Shown here one piece after another: positions 1-9,503 of a stretch of 64,000 bases of DNA; positions within the stretch are counted from its first letter, which is position 1, and every line of letters starts with the position of its first letter. Source of the stretch: Symsagittifera roscoffensis. Lineage: Eukaryota; Xenacoelomorpha; Acoela; Convolutidae. The position numbers and the translations under genes are program-made. Location of the stretch: NCBI RefSeq assembly GCF_963678635.1, contig NC_087070.1, positions 12,744,539 to 12,808,538 of the forward strand. The letters run 5' to 3'. The notes beneath the pieces were generated by a model. The model was given only the letters and a program-made list of their open reading frames with translations, had not been told where the DNA came from and did no database searches.

Positions 1-1858
1 AAAAATTTTAGAAAAAGCACAAGTTATTGATATAGGCCGATAATTTTTTGCATCCATTGGGTCATCTTTTTTAAACAAAGGGGTTACGTGTGCTTTTTTC
101 AGTTCGATCGGGAAAATGTTTTCATCTAAGCAAGTATTCATAACAAAGGGTAAATGTGGAACTATAACTGATTGACCGCCAATGATTGCCCAAGCAGGTA
201 CGGTACCAGGTCCGAGAGGTTTTCTGACATTGATTTTTCGAACTATATCAAAGCATTGCTTCACTGTAATGTGTTGAAAATGGAAAGGTGCAGATTCAAA
301 GGCAGACTTGTTGTAATTCGGAGGCTTTTTAGTTTGAAAAAATATAATTTAAATGAATGGCAATTTTTTTGTCTTGGGTTATCATTTCACTGAAGGAATT
401 TCGTAGAACTGTAATTCGATTGTTGCCAGAACATGTACCTCTAACTTGGTTAATATATTTCCATTTTTGTTGGATAGTGCTGAGAAGTGAAAAACAATTT
501 TTTGAGTGATCGAGTAGTTTACTTCTTATCAATTGGCTCATTTGATTACGTAAAAATTGGTACTTTGACCAATTATTGCTTATGCTTTGGCTGCGATATC
601 ATCTGAGTGAGTTCTGTTTCTTAATCAACAATTGCTGACATTCTGAATCAAACCATTCCGTTTTCAACACATTTTTTGGTTTAAAAATACGAACAAATTT
701 TTTTTCGATAGGAGCATCTTGCTGAAGAGCACTAGAAATTGAATAAATCATCGTCGAGAACATGTTTTGTGCGTCTGTACACTGATATAAGAGATACCAA
801 GGAAGAGCAGGAGTGTATTGCAAAATTTCATTTTTCTGATAATTTTTCTTATTGAAAGTCGAAATTATCCTCGGTAAACTTTTGTCGCATTTTATGTACG
901 TCAAAATAAATGAAGCAAAATGGTCGGTTTTGTAAGGTGTATCAAAACAAAATTCAATGCCCTTTGTTTCATAGTCACTGATACTGTAGTCGATATGAGT
1001 TTTAGTTGCGGAACTAATTCTGGTCTCATCGTTTGGACAAAAAACCTTCAATCCATATGGAATAATTATAGAATCTAAATTTTCTTGTTCTTTGCTATCC
1101 AGATAATTTATGTTATAATCACCCAGAAGCGTAACTTTAATAGAAAAAGAAATTGCATTATCTATGTTAAGCGTTAATTGTTCCAAAAAATCAATAAAGT
1201 TTGATCTGCTTGGATTATAACATAAATTAACTAACATTTTGTCTTTACTGGAAATGTTTAATGTAGATTTGCACTCAACCCACACTGACTCATATTTTTC
1301 TTTATCAAATAAATTTAAATCAGGCCTCAATTTCGGAGCCATTTTGACTGGTATATATAACAAAACGCCACCGCCTTTCTTTTTTACCGCTGATTGCCTA
1401 TCATATCTGAACATCGCATGCGTTCTAGGGTGGAGATTCCATAAATTGTCACTATCTTCTTTTTTAAGCCACGTTTCGGAAATTCCTATAATTGTATTTT
1501 TGCCCATATCATCAAGAAATTTTTTCAATTCCATCCGTTTTCTAATAATACTTTGAAAATTCAAATGAACAAATTTAAGATTTGCACAATTTTTTGAGCA
1601 GATGCCGTAGACTGTTTCAACGGTTTCAATAGGACCAGGGTTTTTTTCAACATCCCCACTTTGGGTCAGTAACAACGCAAAAAGGAAAAGATGAGTCAGT
1701 GTGGTAGCTCTCCGCTCATTTATCCCACATTTCGATGATAATATCTTTTGATGGCAGCTTAGATAGCCCCAGTGAACAATGGTTTTTTCTATATTTTCCA
1801 TCTGAGCCTTGGAAATTAGAAAAATGGCACAAAACCACCAGAATTTAATACTCAGCAT
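1..1858 (-). pseudogene. LINE ORF2: 2A-like peptide, APE endonuclease, start of reverse transcriptase
   Basis: Start ATG at 1,858-1,856, 54 bases after the ORF1 stop. Residues 1-19 are hydrophobic (MLSIKFWWFCAIFLISKAQ), residues 54-66 form a second hydrophobic stretch, and residues 69-76 read DVEKNPGP, a 2A-like motif. The APE endonuclease follows: the early Asn block (LNFQSI), the SETWL block with its catalytic Glu, LLGDYNINYLD (GDxN block) and THIDYSIS (the late HID block). An in-frame TGA lies at 601-599. The same frame then resumes (SQSISNNWSKYQFLRNQ) until a frame change near 340, in a T-rich run. After that the RT fingers read NIFPIELKKAHVTPLFKKDD and then NYRPISI up to the window edge. 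Function: nicks target DNA and reverse-transcribes the element RNA. The product is dead in this copy; identification is firm. Confidence 0.85.
1631..1675 (-). other. 2A-like ribosome-skipping motif in LINE ORF2
   Basis: Residues 62-76 of ORF2 read LLLTQSGDVEKNPGP. This matches the 2A consensus D(V/I)ExNPGP, and the hydrophobic and small residues upstream are also typical. In 2A peptides the ribosome skips the bond between the last Gly and Pro (here Gly75-Pro76, codons at 1,636-1,631). Skipping here would release a ~75-residue N-terminal peptide with a signal-like start from the endonuclease/RT. 2A-like motifs are known in some APE-type LINEs of animals and trypanosomes. Confidence 0.85.
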
Positions 1859-1912
1859 AATAAATTAAATAAATTAAATAATCGCCAAAGTTTGCACCAA
1901 AAAAATGCGAAA

Positions 1913-2940
1913 CTAGTATTTCCTAAGGAATTTTGCACCATTTTGGAAAAATTGTATCATTTCTGTCGTTTTTGAATCTAAATTTGATGATTGTTGGGTT
2001 TGCTTCATTCTGGGGCGGTTTGTAATCTCACAAGTGTTTGCATTAATATCAGAACCTCTAAAAGAATCTCTAAAATTTTGCACTAAAATTTCAACACCCC
2101 CATCAGAAGGATGCAAACCATCCGAGCTAAGCGCATCGGTATTTTGACTAAAATTTTTGTTTATGTCTAAAATATCCAATTTTTTTTTGTTCAAGTCCTT
2201 TACATTCCGTACTAAATTAAGAATTTGCTTGTTTAGCTTCTGTACATTTGGATTAAAATCTTTTCTTAAAGCGCCTACGGGAGTTACAGTACATAGTGAA
2301 ATTGTTTCTGGGGAGAATTTATGATTTACGAGATAAATTAGTTTTTCTAAGCTACTCACGGCTTCCTTCGCGTCGAAATCATTTGAGAGGCAGTCATTTA
2401 TTCCAACTAGCGTAGTTACATGTTTAAAATGTCGCGATTTACTGTTTCTCACGCGTTCCAGCAATGCAGAAACTTTGTGCCCACCAAATCCTCTCGCCAA
2501 CACGTTTTCCGATATTTGTTCCCCATTGATTCTGTTAACAATTGAGTCTCCCAGTAACAGGCCAGAATATTCTCCTTCTCGTGGTAAAAATAAATGTTTT
2601 GTTGTTGGTCGAATTTTTCTTCTTGAATATTTGTTGCTTGTATTTTGATTTCTTGGTTATTCTTGCTTTCTTGGTTATTTTCGCTTCGTTTGTTCTGATT
2701 TCTGCTCCGAGTTTCAATCTTGCTCCATTCATTTTCAAATTTGTTTTCTCTAATTTTCGAATTGCCCGTGTTTTTAAAATTTTCTAGATCAATAAATTTG
2801 CTTCCTTTTTCTTCATCTTTCGTTGATACAGTTAAGTTTTCGTTAATTCGTTAAAAATAAGTAACATTTTCGATCAAGTCTTTATACAGCTCGTATTTCA
2901 TTTCGTCGTTCAAATTTCGGAAAGTTTCGAGGTCAAACAT
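1913..2940 (-). pseudogene. LINE ORF1 with SGNH/GDSL esterase domain
   Basis: The likely ATG is at 2,940-2,938 (MFDLETFRNLNDEMKYEL). An in-frame TAA lies at 2,853-2,851, then the same frame runs on through a charged, Q/N/E-rich stretch likely to form a coiled coil. Between about 2,660 and 2,570 the coding signal moves to another frame, which holds the esterase domain: LLLGDSIVN (Ser block, near 2,550), ARGFGG (Gly block), LVGIND (Asn block) and SSDGLHPS (Asp-x-x-His block). The ORF ends at 1,913. Only GTG, not ATG, begins the longest clean piece at 2,503, so 2,940 is preferred as the start. CR1-group ORF1 proteins are RNA-binding or chaperone-like and often carry this esterase; its role in retrotransposition is not settled. 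Confidence 0.75.
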
Positions 2941-2999
2941 GTTGGCGATTAAAAGCGAAATTAAAAATAAGACATTAAAAGGAACCGACTGATCGCTAG

Positions 3000-3833
3000 A
3001 AATTTATATTGGAAGTGAAACCATTACTGGAAGCTTCGGGAAAACGTAATTGGAGGAGCATCATGTTGACACATGACGAGTTTACCTGCCACTGCTTGCT
3101 GCAGACCAGGTGGTATCCCGAGCGTAGTAGTCTGGTGTTGATCTGTGACTCTGGAGAGCTGCTCTCCATGGGTTTACCAGACTCATCACGGTCCCATAAC
3201 GATAGTGATAGTGGGAGTTATGATGGCGATACGATGGCTGGAGGCTCATGTGAGAGAAAACAATAGACAGGAGGCACCGACGAGAGAACAGTTGAGAAAT
3301 TGGATTGTCTAAAAGATTTAGATCTTTTTGAGACAATGTGCAAGATTCTAAACATTCCGATGGAAGTGAAAAAGATATGGGCGAGAAGACGATTGATGCC
3401 ATGGTTCAGAGCTAACATGACTGCATGGTTGTACGAATATGCCAAAAAGCATATGTCGAAGCACGGCGGAGAGTACAGTGGATATCAGCTGGGCATTGGA
3501 GCAGGAGCTTTCAAGCGAGCTTTCGTGACTCATCGGAATGCAGTGACCACCGCTGTAAAAAGAATTTCCCGGACAAATGAACGCAGTGGAAAGGAGAAGG
3601 AAGAGATGTTGAAGGAAGATTTGGAGAGAAACGTGACGTTGTGTCTCCACAACAGCTTCTACAGGAACAGAGAATCTAACGTGGATCCCCTACCTTGTTG
3701 CAAACAGAGGTTAGAAGAGCAGAAGTGTTGGAGGACTGCTTCCAACAGCGTCAGAATAGCTAACGATGTGTTGCAAGACACAGAAACTGAAAACACAGAG
3801 TCAGTCTCACAGGAGGAAGAGATGGAACATTGA
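3000..3833 (+). pseudogene. Copy Z, C-terminal part of last accessory gene (unknown function)
   Basis: Similar to the right half of the last accessory ORF in element C. Shared landmarks are PLLEASG(K/E)RN, a Cys/His cluster (T-H-D/G-x2-x-C-x-C), the segment AFKR-x-x-x-T-x-RNA-(V/I)-TT, and NxxLxLHNSF(Y/C)RNRES near the end. The C-terminus is acidic. No known domain is recognised. Conservation of these blocks between diverged copies indicates it was once a selected protein. It is a fossil here. Confidence 0.65.
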
Positions 3834-4664
3834 CAAATGGTCGAAAGAACAAGATGCAAAATGAAGGAAAATTAGAAGAATTTAGAAGTTTTAGAACTTC
3901 TAAACGACTAAAAGAAGAGAAACAAAGTAGTGACGAAAGAGAAGAAGTTAAAACTCAGAATTGTTTTATGTGTCTGAAAAAACTCCAATGAGAAACTAAG
4001 CAACCAAGTTGTAATTGAAAACTGAAACATTTAGTTGAGCTTTGATCATTAAAGAATTTGTTGCATTTATGAATTTGCATTTTGATTTTAGTTAGTGGCT
4101 TTAGAGAGACTTACTACTTATTTAGAAAGGCTTGAGTAAAGAGTATATTTAAATAATCCAGCCTGCATGACTGTTCTTAATCAACTAGGGGAAATGATCA
4201 CTTTGTGGTGACATGAAAGGCTTGGGTAGTCTCTCGAAGAGGGAGATTGTTTCATTGTTCTTTCTAACCACAGAGTTCCTTAGTTTTAATATTCAGGACA
4301 ATAATAAGCAAGATTTCCGAAGGGAAGAAGCATAGTAGGATAATTTTAGCTTGTTGGTTGGCAGGACTGTCCTGCAAACCAACATCTTTTGAAAGTCTAG
4401 GAGAAAAAGTTTTAATCAGGGCATTGACATTGGAAGTCAGAAACGATGTTTTTATCTTAGATCATATCCTAAATGTGCAGAGTACTAAAAAAATTTGAAG
4501 GCTATAGTGATGTAGTATGATACCATTTATATTCTGCAGTGAGTCGATATGCCGCGGATAAAAGTAATTTCGTGCATTTTGTAAACTCTGTTCGATGACA
4601 CTGTACCAATTTTACGAACATTGCGAGATTCAATGAGGACCTTGACCGGACTGTCCGGGGAGTA
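3834..4664 (+). other. 3' noncoding region of copy Z, with hairpin and PPT-like end
   Basis: No ORF is supported. At 4,354-4,383 lies an inverted repeat with a 13-bp stem (one mismatch) and a 3-base loop, TTGGTTGGCAGGA / TCCTGCAAACCAA. Element B has the same hairpin at 38,040-38,069. The last bases before the LTR, CCGGACTGTCCGGGGAGTA, include a short purine run (GGGGAGTA) in the position of a polypurine tract. The same GGGGAGTA precedes the 3' LTRs of B and C. Confidence 0.6.
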
Positions 4665-5525
4665 TGTGACATTCGACCAGAATGGACAAAAATGCAGATT
4701 CAACAGATTCGAAATTTTAGCAGCTGACCTTCCGAATTGGCGGTTTTGGGAGATTGACATTGTTATTGGGACGATTGGTCAAACGGTGAAGGTCAAGATA
4801 TTCTGGTATTTTGAAATTTTAATGATTCGAAGTATTGACGTAATAATTCTGAGAAGCGTCAAGGGCGGCCAATTTGGAGGGCGGCCAGAATGAAAACACA
4901 ACAGCATTAGTTGCGATAGCGATAACGATGAGAATTGTGATTGGAAAACAACAACAAATTGCAAAAGTAGCAGAGACCAATCCGAGTTGCAACTATTGCG
5001 AACAACGGTGAAGGGTGGAAGACAGCCTTCTGGAAGGAATATAAGGGTCTTATTTCCCCGGATTCAAGAATCCGGAGGGGTCTCGGGACTGAAACTCTTA
5101 GCATTTTATACAAACTTGTAGCTTCCCTATTCTGTACTGAATTGATTTTTATTAACATCTGAATTCATTTTGCTAGGATGAAAAGCTAGGAGTTGGGGGA
5201 AAAGGTTGATCCATCTTCTGAACAAAAAGAATAATGATTCAATAAATAGTAGTAGCACTGTTTTTAGGAGTGACCTCGTGGACTGGGGATACTGAGACCC
5301 AGCCATGAGCTCACTATTTCTGCATGTAATCTAGTTAATTTGAGTGTTTTGACCGAAGCCGAAAGCAGTAACGTTTTTGTCGACCCGATGTTAGAAAAAC
5401 CACCAAAAAAAACCGGCTCGGTAGAGACGGTGAAAAGCAAGTAGAGCTCTGTTTAGACGTTGGCCAGTCGTTTAGAACCTAGCTTTATTTTCCGTCGATA
5501 TGTATCTTCCGGGCGAATGTTACAA
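4665..5525 (+). repeat. LTR1: 3' LTR of copy Z
   Basis: Begins TGTGACATTCGACC and ends GTTACA. Both borders are fixed by comparison: sequence before the start matches that before LTR5, and sequence after GTTACA differs from the internal leader that follows LTR2 and LTR3. 861 bp. Contains the hairpin CCGGATTCAAGAATCCGG at 5,058-5,075 and an AATAAA at 5,241-5,246 as a possible polyadenylation signal. Its first ~250 bases are nearly identical to LTR5 but clearly diverged from LTR2 and LTR3. Confidence 0.85.
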
Positions 5526-5703
5526 ACTTTATCGCACATTTAGTGCATCAACAGGATTTAAATTTTTTCAACGATCAAAGATCAGGAAAAGTAACAAATT
5601 GTCTCAAAATGCCCAACAAATTTCTGACCACTCAAAATTAAACAACTGTAATTACAAAAAAAATTACGTGATCTCTAATAACATTTTCCCGTAAACTTCT
5701 ATT
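5526..5703 (+). repeat. Interspersed repeat, copy 1 (spacer between LTR1 and LTR2)
   Basis: AT-rich, non-coding. It resembles 46,915-47,090 on the same strand: both share a (CGC)RCATTTxGTGCATCA block, then GATCAAAGATC, GTCTCAAAA, and ACAACTGTAATTACA followed by A-rich sequence. Its nature is unknown. It may be a short interspersed repeat or the remnant of another LTR. Confidence 0.55.
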
Positions 5704-6579
5704 TGTGACATTCGACCAGAATGGACAAAAATGCAGATTCGAAGTTTTAGCAATTAGCCTTCCGATTTAGCAGTTTTGAAGGATTAGCAGTGTTATTGGA
5801 ACGATTAGCCAAACTGTGAAGGCTAGAACATTCTGGGGTTTCAATTTTTTAAATTTTCGAAGTATGACGTCATATTTCTGAGAAACGTCAGAAACGACCA
5901 TTTTGGCAGAAAAACCGAAATAAGACACAACAACAACAGCAGTTGCGACGATAACAACGGAAAAACTTAGAAACGGAATTAGAGACCAGCAGAAATAGCA
6001 GAGACCGTTCCGAGCTGCAACTATTGTGTCGCTACAATAGTTGCAGGGCCGTTGCGAACAACGGTAAAGGGTAGAAGACAGCCTTCCGGAAGGAAAATAG
6101 AGGTCTTATTTCCCCGGATTGAAGAATCCGGAGGGGTCTCGGGACTGAAACTCAAAGCATTTTCTATAAAATTTTAGCTTCCCTATTATGTCCTGAATTG
6201 AATTGAATTAACATCGGAGTTGGGGGAAAGGGTTGATCCATCTTCGATGGATATGATGATTTTCATCTACTGAGCAAAAAACAATAATAATTCAATAAAT
6301 AGTAGTAGCCCTGATTTTAGGAGTGATCTCGTGGTCTGGGGATACTGAGACCCAGCCATGAGCTCACTATTTCTGCATGTAATTAAGTTAATGTGAGCGT
6401 TCTGGTCGAAGCCGGAGAACAGTAACGTTTTTGTCGACCCGATATTAGAAAGACCACCAAAAGAACTGGCTTTGGTAGAGACGGTGAAAAACATGTAAAG
6501 CTCTGTTTAGAAGTTGGCCAGTCGTCTTAGGACCTAGCTTTATTTTCCGTCGATATGTATCTTCCGGGCGAAGGTTACA
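5704..6579 (+). repeat. LTR2: 5' LTR of element A
   Basis: Starts TGTGACATTCGACC and ends GTTACA; 876 bp. Contains a perfect 12-bp-stem, 6-base-loop inverted repeat at 6,016-6,045 (TGCAACTATTGT / ACAATAGTTGCA), a near copy of the CCGGATTC hairpin around 6,113-6,130, AATAAA at 6,294-6,299, and a stem at 6,328-6,362 (CTCGTGGTCTGGG / CCCAGCCATGAG). A CREB-like TGACGTCA lies near 5,868. R and U5 cannot be placed without transcript data. Confidence 0.85.
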
Positions 6580-6591
6580 TAGATATTTTTA

Positions 6592-6609
6592 TGGCGCTCC
6601 TGGGTGTTA
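6592..6609 (+). other. Candidate primer-binding site, element A
   Basis: TGGCGCTCCTGGGTGTTA begins 12 bases after the LTR. TGG plus an acceptor-stem-like run is the usual PBS form (complement of CCA). The same sequence follows LTR3 (from 20,335) and the partial LTR at 21,977. The offset of 12 bases is larger than usual and I could not identify the tRNA, so this is tentative. Confidence 0.4.
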
Positions 6610-8402
6610 TTCTTTTTTAACATCATGACCGACAGAATCGTTAACAAGCACTCCGCGCCGAGCGGATGATCACATTAACGCCCTTAATATGCCAAAACCG
6701 CCGGGGCGGAAGGGTAGTTCGGAACGCGGAAGCCTTCCGGATTACCGTGAATAGCTTTTTAACCTAGTTAAGACCGAAAATTCACGAACCAGGAAGGGTG
6801 GGGGATCGGCCATCCCCTCGTTCCCTGAGAGGTTTGTGACCAAAAATTTTTAAAGATATATATAAAACCAAACAAAAAGTAGTACCCGAGAAAAACAAAA
6901 AACATAAAAAATAACTGAAAAAACCAGAAACAGTAAAAAAGTAAAAAAAAATCAGTAGAAATCATCCCCCCAGACAAGATGTGATCCGACAACCCCGTTT
7001 GTTGTTGATAGATATATTGTTGTTACAGGCATTTATATCAGTCAGAATCGTTACGATCAATTTTGTGGCCCGTTTGTGAGGCTTGTACTGTAGGGTTATT
7101 TGAGCATTTAAGCACGTTAATGATAAATTGCGCTCAATCCGGAAGGGTCAGCTGATTTGCGCTCAATTCGGAATGGTCTTGGGAGACGACTGATCCGGCA
7201 AGCAGTACGACTGTTGGGTATCGTTAACAAGTTTTGGATCCCTTTTGGTGCAAAAAGTAAGATAGCAATCTGTGGGGGGCTCGACAGTGCTGCACTGTAG
7301 TGACCCTTCACCGAACTGCGAATATCCGAGTTAAGCACCTTAATTCGGATACTAAACAAACCCGGAGGGGTATAGTATTACTAATATTATTACTTATATA
7401 GCCTATTATTATTACTCCTATATCGTTTTTCAGTGAAAAACACAGAAAGCAGACCGGTTTTTAGAGTCAAAATAGCGATATTTTGATCCCCCCACAAATC
7501 GCGATTTTTGAGATATCAACATTTTTTGAAATAGAAAAAAGCGCTAAATTAGTGTGTTACATCGTTATTGCACTACTATAATAGATAGAACCGGTTAAGT
7601 TTAGTTCGAAAGTGGTTGGAACTATTTGGTACCAAAAACCGAATTTTCGTGATTTTTGAGAAAACGGAACACTGTAAATTCAGAAAATTTTTTGAAATTT
7701 TTGAGTTAGGACAGTAAAAATAATTGTTCGGACAAGTTCCACTAGTGAATCTACAGATTCTAAAACCCGCTTCCCGAAAGCATTCCGGGTTACAGAGAAA
7801 TCGAACTTAACATGTTTGATTCAGTGGACTCATCAATCCGGAGGGGTCCAGGTAGCTTAGTTTTTCGCAAATTTTTTCAACTAAAGCGTTTTAGATCGGG
7901 TTTTTTGCATTGAACTAGAAGAGTAAAGGCCTTTTGAGCTCGGATCAATAAATTTTAGATCGAAAAGATCATAATTGCGGAAAAAGTTAGGTGGAACCTA
8001 TAAGAGAGAAATTTCTTGACTTTTGTAAAAAGACGTTTTGGTTAATAATTTTTGAACTACTGGACAGATCCAGTTGATCTTGATACCATTAGATCAGAAA
8101 TCAGCTGAGCTTAATAGTAGGAACAAGAATTATTCAAAGAAGTAAGCGTGAAAATTTTTTGAGATTGTTTTTAGCAAATTCACCAATTTGGGAGGGTAGA
8201 CCCTTCACGTTTTATAAATTTTTTTTAGGAAAGCCCTTACACCCCTACCAAAAGGCAATAGCGGTTGAATAAAGTAACTTTAGGCTGTTATAGACGAAAA
8301 GAGAAGGCTGAAGGCACAAGAAAACCTTAATCGAGCCGAAGTTAGGCAAGCGATAAGACCCTTCACCGTTAGCGTGAATTGTCAAATAGGAGGCTTAACT
8401 TC

Positions 8403-8740
8403 AATCCGGAAGGGTCTAGGAAAGGACCACATACCCTTCCTAGTTAATTCAAACAGCATAATAGTATCGGAGAACGTATCCGGAGGGGTATAGGTTGAAA
8501 ATTAAGGAATTTTCCGAAAAGCTACTTTTACAAAACCAGAGGGCTCCCAATCCGGAGGGGTCCAATTTTTTTTTAAAATTCGGAGGGGTTCCAATCCGGA
8601 GGGGTCTTGTTTTCACAAAACCGGAGGGGTTCTAATTCGGAGGGGTCTTATACTTGCTAACTCAGAGGGGTCTTAATCCGGAGGGTCTCAATTTTGCCAA
8701 TCCGGAAGTGTCCTATTTTTGCCAATCCGGAGGGGTATTA
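8403..8740 (+). repeat. Array of CCGGAGGGGT motifs in leader A
   Basis: About 11 copies of (A)(A)TCCGGAGGGGT(C/T) or close variants, spaced about 15-70 bases apart (denser in the last 200 bases) and separated by T-rich spacers. The same motif occurs once in each LTR (AATCCGGAGGGGTCTCGGG) and is scattered earlier in the leader (for example near 7,133, 7,357 and 7,841). Spacers are not alike, so this is a motif cluster rather than a simple tandem repeat. Confidence 0.75.
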
Positions 8741-9315
8741 TTTTTTAAAGGACTTAGGTAAACAGAAGAAAAGACTATAGTGGGAGGTATTAGGTTATTT
8801 ACAGACAGGCCAGGAATCAGTGACTGCACTGGTAACTTGCCTTTCAATAAAGACCAGACCAAAACAAAACAGGTCCGAACTCGGATATTCGCGACACTAA
8901 GTCTAACCTAAAAAGAACGTAATTCATTGGTGTGGATTGAAACCCAATACGTTTTTACGAAAAGTGGCTGCCCTGAGGATTTTAGTGGGTCTAGCTCGGG
9001 CAGTCTGAAGGCAGATAGGTAACACAGTACTCGGTGGGTGCAATAGACGCGCACTTGAGAAAATTACTGCCTTCAAAGTTTTGTCTGTTTGGTGCAGCAC
9101 CAAGCAGGGAAAGCTTTTTCTTTAAAAGACAAGTTCGACTAATGTACTGCAACCGACTAAAAATACAATAAACATACGTTTTTCATAGAGGTATTCTTAT
9201 TCTGTTATTTTTTTTTGATTTTAAATCAACATAATTTGTGCTTGATTGGGTAGTGGGTACACTATCTTTTAAATTGACTGATATCATCATATTGTGCTAG
9301 TTCTCAATTCGTACG

Positions 9316-9351
9316 ACCGATAATCGGTTAGTGTGAACAAATTATATAAAG
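9316..9351 (+). promoter_or_regulatory. Palindrome plus TATA-like site upstream of gag (A)
   Basis: A 13-base palindrome, ACCGATAATCGGT (9,316-9,328), is followed by TATATAAAG (9,343-9,351), about 150 bases before the gag start. The palindrome is unchanged in element B (24,712-24,724), where TATAAAG follows at 24,741. This suggests, but does not prove, an internal promoter or regulator-binding site. Confidence 0.35.
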
Positions 9352-9503
9352 CTGTACTCTGATAAAATACAGGGATTCGTGGTCACTATTTAATAGAATC
9401 TTGTGAAATTTTTTGTGTGTTGTCATTATTATTGATAATCAAACTATAAGGTCACTAGCAATTGAATTGAGTGTATAGGCATTAAGAAGTGACAAATTGA
9501 GAA

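Larger units (their letters stand above)
1..2998 (-). mobile_element. CR1-like non-LTR retrotransposon (LINE), 5' half
   Basis: Two ORFs read leftward: ORF1 (about 2,940-1,913) with an SGNH esterase domain, and ORF2 (1,858 to the left edge) with an APE-type endonuclease followed by the start of the reverse transcriptase. An esterase ORF1 together with an APE endonuclease ORF2 is the known layout of CR1-group LINEs. The 5' end lies at about 2,975-2,999, where the sequence changes to the coding sequence of an LTR element (copy Z) on the other strand. That leaves a 5' UTR of only about 60 bases. The RT palm, the 3' UTR and the tail lie beyond position 1. The copy is decayed: ORF1 has an in-frame stop and a frame change, ORF2 an in-frame stop and a frame change. 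Clade assignment is by pattern recognition; the LINE identity itself is secure. Confidence 0.85.
2999..5525 (+). mobile_element. Copy Z: 3' end of a Ty3/gypsy-class element (fossil)
   Basis: This is the 3' part of an LTR element of the same family as A, B and C: the end of the last accessory gene (~3,000-3,833), a 3' noncoding stretch and LTR1. The coding part matches the C-terminal half of the last accessory ORF of element C (48,532-49,692). The noncoding part and LTR match the 3' end of element B (37,911-39,264) almost base for base over long stretches. The rest of the element is replaced on the left by the LINE. Broken copy with a few visible breaks. Confidence 0.8.
6580..9503 (+). other. 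Long leader of element A (5' untranslated)
   Basis: About 2.9 kb between LTR and gag with no supported ORF. It holds an A-rich tract (~6,850-6,960), a motif array (8,403-8,740), the sequence ACCCTTCACCGTT at 8,358-8,370 (complementary to a site in the LTR), a TTGGTGC-A-GCACCAA hairpin at 9,085-9,107, and a promoter-like site near 9,316-9,351. The corresponding leader of element B keeps all of these. Such length is unusual for an LTR element and suggests RNA structure, splicing or internal promotion. Confidence 0.7.

Noticed and set aside
8403-8740. CRISPR-like appearance of the motif array
   Set aside because: The shared unit is only ~10-13 bases, spacing is irregular, spacers are T-rich and not unique-length, and the context is a eukaryotic retroelement leader.
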